DNA of 30,813 bases from Reclinomonas americana ATCC 50394 (Eukaryota; Jakobida; Jakobea; Jakobida): positions 34,262 through 65,074 of the forward strand of contig PS015163.1 in the NCBI GenBank assembly GCA_048213135.1, read 5' to 3'. This document shows positions 19,859 through 28,900 of this stretch, in pieces. The notes beneath the pieces were generated by a model. The model saw only the letters and a list, made by a program, of their open reading frames with translations. It was not told where the DNA came from and did not search any database. The position numbers were made by a program, and so were the translations under genes. Numbering within the stretch: the stretch's first letter is position 1; every line of letters starts with the position of its first letter.

Positions 19859-20815
19859 ATGGCGTCGTTCTTCACGCAAGGCTTCCCAGGTCTCCTTGCA
19901 TCTTGTATGACGAATGTATGTGCCTCTGCATGGTGTTGCTGATCATCTCTCTGTGTGCGTGCGTGTCATTTTCGCAGAGGATTATGTGAACCCGCGCAAG
20001 ATCCCGCGCTTGTTGTTTGCTGTTGCGTTGCACACACGCACATATGTGTGTGTCTGTGCATAAGAGTGTCAGAGTGAGCGAGCGAGAAAGGGAGAGAGCG
20101 CGCGCGCGATTGAGAATAGTTGTCTCTGAGGTTGTGTTGTCTCACTCTCTTCTGCTCTGCACATGTGTGCACTCGCGCTCTCTTGCTCTCTCTTTCTCTC
20201 TGTGCGTCATTATGCGTGCGCGTGCACTGCNNNNNNNNNNNNNNNNNNNNCGCCTCGCGCTGTGACTTGAGGAACTTGACCATCTCCACCGTCTTTCGCA
20301 GCTCCGGGATGCGCTCGTTGGCAGACTCACGACGCGCAGTCAGCAGACGCTCGTGCATTTGGTACTTGCTGTGTGTGAAATGAGGACAAGGGCAAGGGAG
20401 GGAAGGGCAAGACAAGGGAAACGGAGGGAAGGGGAAGACAAGGGCGTTCATCGGCATTCCTTCTGCGCCTTTCTCTCTCTCTCAGTGGTCAGTCACACTC
20501 TCACTCTCTCATTCTTTCCTCTCTCTTCGCTGTCTCCTTCTGTCCTTCTCTCCCTCTGTGTGTGTGTGCGAGCGAGCGAGTGAGTGAGTGAGTGAGTGGG
20601 TAGAGAGAGACTCTCCGTCTTCCTCTTTTCTCCCTTTCATCTCTCGTATCTCCTCTCTCTCTCACACACACTCTCTCTCTCTCTCTCTCACTCTCTCTGC
20701 GTGTGTGTGTGTGTGAGTGAGAAAGTAGAGAGAGACAAGTCTATCGCCCTCTCCCTGTTTCCTACACACCTTCGTTTCCTCCCTCTTTCCTCTGTCATAT
20801 CTCCCTCTCTCTCTC

Positions 20816-20864
<49 letters not shown>

Positions 20865-21480
20865 CGCCAGACTCCACTACTTGTANNNNNNNNNNNNNNN
20901 NNNNNNNNNNNNNNNNNNNNNNAACGAGGAGGCACGCGTGAACTTCAAGCTGGCGGGCAATGTGCTGGCCGAGGCGATTGTGGATGACTCGGAGTCGGTG
21001 TTTTTGTGGTTGGGAGTTGAGTTGTGGGTGGCGACGTTGGATGACTTGTCTCGGTCGTTGTTGATGTCGTTGATACTGTTGTGTTCCAGCCACTTATCAT
21101 TGTGGTCGTTCTCGTGACGCATACACGCTTTCCGTCTGCCTCTCTCTCTCTCTCTCTCGCGATTGATGCCGAATTTGTCACTTGCTTCTTGTTTGTCGTT
21201 GATATGTTGTTGTCACGCACATTTCGCATTCCCCCTCTCTCTGTACATCCCCTCACCTCCCCTTCCCCTCCCGTCGCAGGGCAACGTTGCCGTCGAATTC
21301 TGCCACGACGAGGCCATCACGCTGCTCACCGGCCACATCTCCGAGGCCGAGGAGCAAATGGCGCAGTGGGAGGAGGATTTGGCGTGGTTGCGAGAGAACA
21401 TTGTCACCACCGAGGTGACAATTGCACGCGTGTACAATCACGACGTGATGGAACGACGCAAGGCCAAGGAGAAGAAGTAG
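19859..21480 (+). CDS. VBP1: Prefoldin subunit 3 (VBP1/PFD3), middle contig inverted
   Basis: Plus-strand exons: 19859-19889 and 19978-20021 (MASFFTQGFPEDYVNPRKIP and RLLFA), 20923-21015 (NEEARVNFKLAGNVLAEAIV...VFLWLG) and 21280-21480 (GNVAVEFCHDEAITLL to ERRKAKEKK, TAG). The required middle exon (KYQMHERLLTARRESANERI and 19 more residues to SQREA) is on the minus strand at 20368-20251, inside a contig bounded by gaps 20231-20250 and 20886-20922. Flipping that contig places SQREA directly before NEEARV, matching VBP1 spacing. A further short exon between RLLFA and KYQ is missing or lies in a gap. Prefoldin 3 is an alpha-type subunit of the hexameric chaperone that hands actin and tubulin to CCT. 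The LWLG-x-NVxxE hairpin and C-terminal coiled coil (TTEVTIARVYNHDV) are typical. Introns after 20021 and 21015 begin gttgcgt and gttgagt. Confidence 0.87.
20251..20885 (-). other. Probably misoriented contig (prefoldin 3 exon on the wrong strand)
   Basis: The piece between two N runs carries the prefoldin middle exon on the minus strand (20368-20251, 118 nt; acceptor tttcacacacag) plus intron sequence. Both outer exons of the gene are on the plus strand. The breakpoints coincide with the gaps. Confidence 0.85.
20820..20863 (+). repeat. (GT)n microsatellite
   Basis: Around 22 uninterrupted GT units inside the probably inverted contig of the prefoldin 3 gene. Confidence 0.9.
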
Positions 21481-22146
21481 TCAGTCGCGCTGCTGCAGAG
21501 GATGTGTCTGTTGGTGGAGGAGCAAGAATGTAGGTTGTTTCTAAAGGGAGATGCACGTTGCGCGCTCGGCGAAGATGGTTTGTGTGACTCTCCGGTTTGA
21601 TTGTGCATCACTCAGCTGTCTGCGAGCTCGCGATTTTCCCGCTCGATGACAGTAAGGCTCGCCAGCACTCAGCCATCGATGGTGACTGCCTCCGTCTCCT
21701 TCATCTTGACGAGCACCATGGCCGACTACCGGTTCTCCTCGCTCGTGTAAATCACTTCGATCATGGGCTTCTCAATCCAGGCCGAGGATACGGAATCGAG
21801 AATCGAGCACAAAAGATGGCCAGCACTCAGCCATCGATGGTTACTGCCTCACTCGCCCTCTCTCAGCCGTTATCGGTGCAGCACCCAGCCTTTGTTGGCA
21901 CATCGAAAAAGCTTGCAGCCAATCTTCGCTCCCTATCCTCCCCATCTTCAGCAAAACACATCTTCCCTCCATTCCTCACTCGCCCGCTCTCAGCCGTTAT
22001 CGGTGACCATCGCCTCGACCGAACCCAGCACCCAGCCTTTGTCGGCACATCGAAAAAGCTTGCACCCAATCTTCGCTCCCTTTCTTCCCCATCTTCAGCA
22101 AAACACAAATCTTCCCTCCATTCTTTTCTCCACATCACCACCATCA
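21481..22146. other. Convergent intergenic region with segmental duplications
   Basis: It separates the stop codons of the prefoldin 3 (+) and fRMsr (-) genes. No exon is supported. Two overlapping duplications fill much of it (21660-22120). Confidence 0.55.
21660..22120. repeat. Duplicated segments in the convergent intergenic region
   Basis: CAGCACCCAGCCTTTGT and the next ~80 nt (GGCACATCGAAAAAGCTTGC, CCAATCTTCGCTCCCT, CATCTTCAGCAAAACACA) occur at 21879 and 22026. The block CTCAGCCGTTATCGGTG precedes each, at about 21862 and 21989. A second pair, GCCAGCACTCAGCCATCGAT, occurs at about 21661 and 21820. Confidence 0.85.
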
Positions 22147-23762
22147 TTACCACCACTGCGGTATGGCAGCCGACAAGGCCCTGCACACCTCCTCCAGACC
22201 TTTCGCGTCCTCCGGAGTGAAGCGCGACTGCACACTGCTGTCAATGTCCAGCACGCCAATGACGCGCGCCGAGTCGTCGCGATCAAACACCGGCACCACC
22301 ACCTCGCTCTGTGCAGTGCGTATGTGCGGGAGCGATGAGCGCGGGATGTGTGCACAGAGGGGGGTGAGGGAGCGCACCTCCGACACCGAGTCACACGCAA
22401 TGTGCCCGGGGAATGCGTGCACATCGGGAACGAGCTGCGTCTCTCGCGTGGACACGGCCGTGCCGCACACGCCGCGACCGACGGGAATGCGGATGCAGGC
22501 GACCTTGCCTGAGGGGAGGGAGGGGGAAGGGATAGGGAGGGGGAAGGGAAAGTGTGAGAGAGAGAGGGGGGGAGGGAGAGCGTCGTTGGTGGGTGAAGTA
22601 TGTGAGCGACGGGATGACTGGGAGAGTGAGTGCAGAAAAGAGGGGGGGGGTGTGTCGGCGAGTGAATGCGTGAGTGAGCGAGTCAGGAGCGCAGAGAGTG
22701 ATGGAAAAATATGCATCAGGGAGTGCGTGATGTGCAAGTGAGCGACTGCTGCGTAATTGAATGAGTAAAAGGGAGTGGGTGCACGGGTGCGAAAGGGAGT
22801 GAGTGCATGCGTGTGAGTGAGACAGCGTAGGGATAATTGAGCAAGCGAAGGAAGCAAGGAGACAAAGATAGTCAGTGGTGGAGAGAGAAACACAATAGTG
22901 AGAGATCATCGAGCGAGCGCGATGGCCGAGCGAGCGACGGAAAGAAGGAGACAGCGAGTAAGTGGCGGAGAGAGAAACACCTCACGACAATGAACGGTGA
23001 AGTGAGTGAGACAGTGAGCGACAGGATGATCCAGCGAGCGACGGAAGGAAAGAGACAGCGAGTCAGCGACTGGGAAAGAAACACAGCAACACAATGTACG
23101 ATCAGTGTTATTGTGCGAGTGAGTGAGCGTGTCGCGCACCTTGGAAGGGACCAAGCACGAGGGTCTTTGCATCGCGCAGGAAGTAAAATCCGCACCAGTT
23201 GATCGTGTTCTCGTAGCGCGCATTCAACTCAGCGTACTTATTGAGCAAAACCAGCGTGAGGGCAGAGAACAAGGACAATGCAGGCACAGTACGCACTCAC
23301 CAACACGGCGGCCACTGCATCATGCATGCATGCAATTAGTGAGTCATGATCGTCGTAAAAAGGGGATGAGACAGCAGAAGAAAGAGAGAGAAGAAAGTGA
23401 GTGAGTGTAGTGAGTGTGTGTGAGTGTGCAGACTGTAACTCTCTCATTCTCTTCGTAAACGAGTGAGAAGTGAAGGGAAGGCGAATGAGGAAGAGAGAGA
23501 CACACACAGTGACTGAGATGCGTGTGTTTGAGAATGCAATGAGCGTGTGAATGACACACTCGCTCACACTCATGGTCACTCTCTGTACGCTCGCCTACTC
23601 ACTGCTCTCTCTCTCTCTCTCTCTCTCTCACTTACCCTTGTCTTCCCTCTCTCTTTCCCCTTCTCTTCCCCTCTCACCATTCGCCGTATTCGCCACATAG
23701 TCCGGCTCGCCAGTGACCAGCGAAGTGACTTGCTCGACAAGTGACTGATAGAACTCGCTCAT
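22147..23762 (-). CDS. Free methionine-R-sulfoxide reductase (GAF-domain fRMsr)
   Basis: Exons from ATG 23762: 23762-23678, 23314-23301 (14 nt), 23236-23140, 22508-22378 and 22308-22147; 162 residues, the normal family length. The protein reads MSEFYQSLVEQVTSLVTGEP, then NWCGFYFLRDAKTLVLGPFQ, GKVACIRIPVGRGVCGTAVS and VPDVHAFPGHIACD, ending with VIGVLDIDS. Cysteines at 70, 80 and 104 have the spacing of the three redox cysteines of yeast and bacterial fRMsr. The enzyme reduces free L-methionine-(R)-sulfoxide using thioredoxin. The 14-nt microexon (TGGCCGCCGTGTTG) is needed to keep phase and gives ANVAAVLYAEL as in the family. Donors are gtgaga, gtgagt, gtgcgc and gtgcgc; none is of the shifted type. 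The start codon lies 12 nt from an assembly gap, so the promoter is missing. Confidence 0.92.
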
Positions 23763-23774
23763 GCTTTGTGTTTT

Positions 23775-24098
23775 NNNNNNNNNNNNNNNNNNNNNNNNNN
23801 NNNNNNNNNNNNNNNNNNNNNNNNNNNNNNNNNNNNNNNNNNNNNNNNNNNNNNNNNNNNNNNNNNNNNNNNNNNNNNNNNNNNNNNNNNNNNNNNNNNN
23901 NNNNNNNNNNNNNNNNNNNNNNNNNNNNNNNNNNNNNNNNNNNNNNNNNNNNNNNNNNNNNNNNNNNNNNNNNNNNNNNNNNNNNNNNNNNNNNNNNNNN
24001 NNNNNNNNNNNNNNNNNNNNNNNNNNNNNNNNNNNNNNNNNNNNNNNNNNNNNNNNNNNNNNNNNNNNNNNNNNNNNNNNNNNNNNNNNNNNNNNNNN
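23775..24098. other. Assembly gap upstream of fRMsr
   Basis: Run of N beginning 12 nt upstream of the fRMsr start codon. Confidence 0.95.
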
Positions 24099-24522
24099 AA
24101 AGGGACGGTTACCACTATAAAATTCGTATGTCTAGAAAGGTGAGGGCGGGAACGAGTTTCTCAAGCCACTGGCGAGAGAAGGCAACCAGGTCATCACGAA
24201 CATCAGTCAACCCAGTCACTCGGAGGTGCACTGTGGCGTGTCTCTCTGAGTGCCACCGTGTAGGGGTGGTGTTCCTCGTGGTGTGCAAATGCACCGTGCA
24301 TGTAAACACTCGAGGTGGGGGGGCGTGTGGTGGGCGGCATGGAGTGGAAATTGCCACCAAAACGCGCCATGGGCCCTTCCACTGCACCACACGCCGCGAA
24401 AAGTGTGCCCACCACCTCTTGTACGTGTACAGTCATACCCCAGAGAGCGGCGGCGCGCGGCGATGCGTGGAAGTGACCTAGGAATTTTCTTGAATTCACC
24501 GAAAATCTGGTGGAAGCGTCCC
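24099..24522. other. 424-nt island between two gaps, unidentified
   Basis: Both strands are open in more than one frame over 250-300 nt. The most protein-like reading is on the minus strand, ending near 24115 (for example VRDDLVAFSRQWLEKLVPAL). I cannot decide which, if any, is coding, and its orientation in the scaffold is not assured. Confidence 0.3.
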
Positions 24523-25156
24523 NNNNNNNNNNNNNNNNNNNNNNNNNNNNNNNNNNNNNNNNNNNNNNNNNNNNNNNNNNNNNNNNNNNNNNNNNNNNNN
24601 NNNNNNNNNNNNNNNNNNNNNNNNNNNNNNNNNNNNNNNNNNNNNNNNNNNNNNNNNNNNNNNNNNNNNNNNNNNNNNNNNNNNNNNNNNNNNNNNNNNN
24701 NNNNNNNNNNNNNNNNNNNNNNNNNNNNNNNNNNNNNNNNNNNNNNNNNNNNNNNNNNNNNNNNNNNNNNNNNNNNNNNNNNNNNNNNNNNNNNNNNNNN
24801 NNNNNNNNNNNNNNNNNNNNNNNNNNNNNNNNNNNNNNNNNNNNNNNNNNNNNNNNNNNNNNNNNNNNNNNNNNNNNNNNNNNNNNNNNNNNNNNNNNNN
24901 NNNNNNNNNNNNNNNNNNNNNNNNNNNNNNNNNNNNNNNNNNNNNNNNNNNNNNNNNNNNNNNNNNNNNNNNNNNNNNNNNNNNNNNNNNNNNNNNNNNN
25001 NNNNNNNNNNNNNNNNNNNNNNNNNNNNNNNNNNNNNNNNNNNNNNNNNNNNNNNNNNNNNNNNNNNNNNNNNNNNNNNNNNNNNNNNNNNNNNNNNNNN
25101 NNNNNNNNNNNNNNNNNNNNNNNNNNNNNNNNNNNNNNNNNNNNNNNNNNNNNNNN
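24523..25156. other. Assembly gap, 634 N
   Basis: Largest gap of the window; it separates the unidentified island from the 3' flank of the large NHL/PAN gene. Confidence 0.95.
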
Positions 25157-25968
25157 TTTAACGTCGGAGATGTGTCGGAGTCAATGCATCCCGAGGTTTG
25201 TCCTCCACTGTTGAGTGCGACCACATTGGCAGGTTATCACCAGCTCGTGGTCAGCGTTCAACGCACATGCAATCCACCGCGACGAGTGCACTGGCAGAGA
25301 GTGTGCAGTTTGATTGGCGAAAATGATTGCAATTTGCGTTCGGTTTTTGCACTCGTGGCGCCTTTCCGCACTCTACAGCACTTGTGTGTGCATGCTACAC
25401 AGTGTTGCGAGACCCGATCGGGTGCACACAGCATGCACCGCATTCGCTAACACTTTCGATATTCGAAGATGGTCATTCTCGTTCTCGCTCTCCGTGCGCA
25501 TACATCTGCGTTCGCGCGCGGCCGGCCCGCGCCGCACTCTCTTGTGCCCACCTCCAGCTCATTATTGTCGCCCTCATGCAACCTTCCTTCTTTGCACGAG
25601 ATATTCGGCGGATTTGGCAACTTTTCCCGATCGCGACGTCGATTCTCTCCTCCTTCTACTCCCGGGCCCTCCTCCGCCTCCCACTCCTTCCCCTCCACCA
25701 CCACACTCTCTTGCGTCCTGCACATTGCGTTCTGAAACACATGAAATAGTTCTGAGAATTCTCCGTTTCTTTCTCTCTTCTCCTCTCCTAGGCCTCCTCC
25801 TCCTCCTCGAGCTCCACCACTCTCACCATCACTACCACCCCTGTTCCGCAGTATCCTGCTGCAAAGTTTCATTGGCATACATGCACTGACCACATTGTCC
25901 GATATCGATATTCCCTTCCCCGCACCCTTCCTCTTCCTCCGTTCACCTCTCCTCCTCTCTCCATCAAC
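25157..25968. other. Unresolved region downstream of the large minus-strand gene
   Basis: Short exon-like pieces can be drawn on the minus strand (acceptor gtggtcag before about 25886; another near 25755), but phases do not give a unique model. The C-terminal exon(s) of the large gene should be here or in the gap to the left. The rest is GA-rich on the minus strand. Confidence 0.4.
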
Positions 25969-28900
25969 AGAGAACTGACACTTGGGCACAACAGGCGATG
26001 CCATTAAGCGATCAATCACCACCGATTCGGTGCGTCTGATCTGCGGCAGCGGCCACAGCGAGAGTTCCTTGCCTGTCTGTGCGTCGATGAGGTTCGTGAG
26101 AGAAGCTGTGGTTTTATTCAACTTTACTCATATCTTCAACCCTGATGTGCAGTCACCGCTCGTCGCACACGCTGTCACCGTCGACGTGGCCACCACTCCG
26201 CTCTTTGGCACACACTGCTTTGTCGACGCAGTGAATGTCCACGAGCCGCACGCAGTCAACTGGGAGCACCACAGTGAGCACGCTTGTGGTCCGGTTGTTG
26301 TTTTGATGGCCCACGTGAGATCGCCACCAGGCCGATCTGCATACCAACCAACACGCCACATCTGTCACGATCCTCCCGCCACCGTGAGCTATGAGCATTC
26401 CTGCGTACGCACCCGTGCTGGTCTGGAAGCCGCTGCTGTCGTATGCCGCCGCACTTGTCTTGCGTCCCGATACCAAGCAGAAATGCGAGCCACACACGTT
26501 GCTCGTCTCTGGGTTGGCGGCCACTACCGGAACGGTGCTCTGCGTGCGACAGAAGTGAGTTTGTGGTATCCTCACACGCTCCTGCCTGTCACCGATAAAA
26601 CGTGCCTTCAAAGTACACAAGCTCACGCCGAGAGTGTTGGATGCCGCAGCAGCATCCAAGAAGGTCCACGATCGGCATTGTGGGTACAGATCGCACAATT
26701 CGCAGCATCCGACCTCACTAGCAACCGAAGGCATTGTGCCCAAGATCGTGCCACCAGGTCGATCCACTGCCTCGAATAGGCACACTTCCAATGCCGCTGT
26801 TCGGTGTGGCGAAGAGTGAGACGGCCGATCATGGGACACAGAGCGGAATCTCTACGCAACGAGCCACAACTCCATTCTGCACCGTTGAACAACCAGTATT
26901 CAACGCTGCACACGCACCCCAATCACCGTTAGCATCGCCCATCTCTCTTGCTGACACCAACAATTGCGGATGGAGTGCGAGTCCAACGAGGAAAAGAGTA
27001 TGGCTGAACGAAGTTCCACAGTAGCTGTACCGAATTGCGCATGACGAAGCGCGAAACTCTCGATCATTTTCATCTCCGACAGGCGGTGCGTATCCTTCTC
27101 ATCATCCAACAATAAATGCACATGCACCAGTCACTCTTCTCCACCCTTGATTCTGTCGCCTGCACTCTTCATCCAAGAGCGCATCACCAAACCCACTCTT
27201 ATGAGCTTGCATGACACCACCAAACGATACCTCTCCCCCTGCCCTCCTCTCTCCTTCCCTTCACCCTCCTCCCTGTCCCCACCCACGCACCATACACAAT
27301 CATAAACTGCTTGGTGTACGTCAGCGCGCCGTCGCTCACTTGCACAAACACTTGCAGTCGCCGACTCAGTGGCGGAGCCACCGAAATCGTCAGCTGATTG
27401 CCACCGACGATGGTGAACAGAGCCGCATGCACACCACCAACGATGCTGAATGTCGGCGTCTGTCCCGTGTTGAGATCCACCATGCTCAGTGTGCCCACCG
27501 TGAACGGCACCGTCGCACTCGAGTACGTCTGCGCACCCGACAGCAGAATGTCGCTCGGCGCCACGCTTCCTGCACACACACTCTGGTCAGCTGATACACG
27601 CATACACACTCATACACATACATATACAGAGAGGGGGAGTGAAGAGAGAGAGAGAGAGAGAGAGCAAGGGAGAGAGAAGAACAACATGAAGGAAAAGAAG
27701 CACAGCTCTAGATCTCCACACACAAACAAACAAGAAAGCAACGGCCGAATGTTCCCTGCGCTCACCAATGGCGAATGCCGACACGGCCAGATATGCCTTG
27801 GCTGGCGCCCATCGTATGCACAGCTCGTACGTGCCACCAGTTGCACCCGCCGCCCCAATCGTCAGCGTGATGCTGGTCGCACTGCCGAATGTGCTGCTGA
27901 CGCTGGTGCTGGCCACGGCTGTCGGCGGTGTCGTGGCGGCACAAAGTGGAGTGCCCAACACATACGCCGACGCATCTGCCGAGTTGTTCACCAGCGCGGA
28001 TCCCGTCAGTGTTATCAACTGGCCAGCCAGTGCCGACACGAAGGTGGCCGACAGAGAAGTCACGGTCGGCGCTGCATGCAAATGGCAAAACAGTGAGTCT
28101 CACCAAGCAGCAACGTCACGCACAGTCAGAAATGGCACGCAACCAGCAATGTTGAGGGTCTGGTCGAACGACATCGCAGGGTTGCCATTGTCGGTCGTGC
28201 GCACAATCACCACCAGCGAGGCCGTCACTCCCGCAGTTGCAAACTGCAGCTGATTGCCAGACGCAATCGTCACCAATGCGCTGCTGGCGCCACCCACCAC
28301 CGAATACGTGAACGACTGCTGCAAATCCACATCACTCGTGCTCATCGTGCCGATCGCCTGCCCCACCGTGCTGGGTGGAAAATAAGAGCTCGCACTCAGC
28401 GTCACCGCCGTCGGTGCATTGTTCACTGCGGGAACGACACGCTCAGCATTCACGCCAAGAAGCACGCCACACTCACTCTGCTACTCACCCGACGTCACAG
28501 AAAATGACTTGTCAAAAAACATGGGCGGTGTGCCATTGTCAAACGAGCGAATCGTAACGGCCAGTGGACTACCGGACTGACCCGCCGAAGTGATCTGCAG
28601 TTGTGCGCCAGCGCTAACCGAAAACGCAGCGCCGTTCGCACCTCCACTGACCGCGTACGTAAATGACTGTCCAACGTTATCGTCGCTGATACTCATTGTG
28701 CACACGGTCATGTTGGCCGTCGACGGTGCGACATACGTTGTCGTTCCAGCGCACGCAATGTCGGTCGGCGCCGAGTTGGAGGTGGTGAAGGACATGGTAG
28801 AGCCGGTGAGGGTGCTGGGCGCAGTGGAGGTTGAAACGGCACGGAAATAGTACGTCCAGTTGGCGGCCAGCGATGTCAGAGACGCAGTCAAGGTGGTGCT

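Noticed and set aside
772-21016. Interpreting GTTRNGY donors as U1 pairing with one bulged base rather than a shifted register
   Set aside because: Not excluded, but the loss of G at -1 in 15 of 16 sites is predicted by a shift and not by a bulge, so the shift is preferred.
25447-26121. Single long minus-strand frame as one exon
   Set aside because: Only its first 45 codons continue the large gene in phase. The rest is Gly/Arg/Glu-rich translation of a GA-rich intron containing good splice signals.
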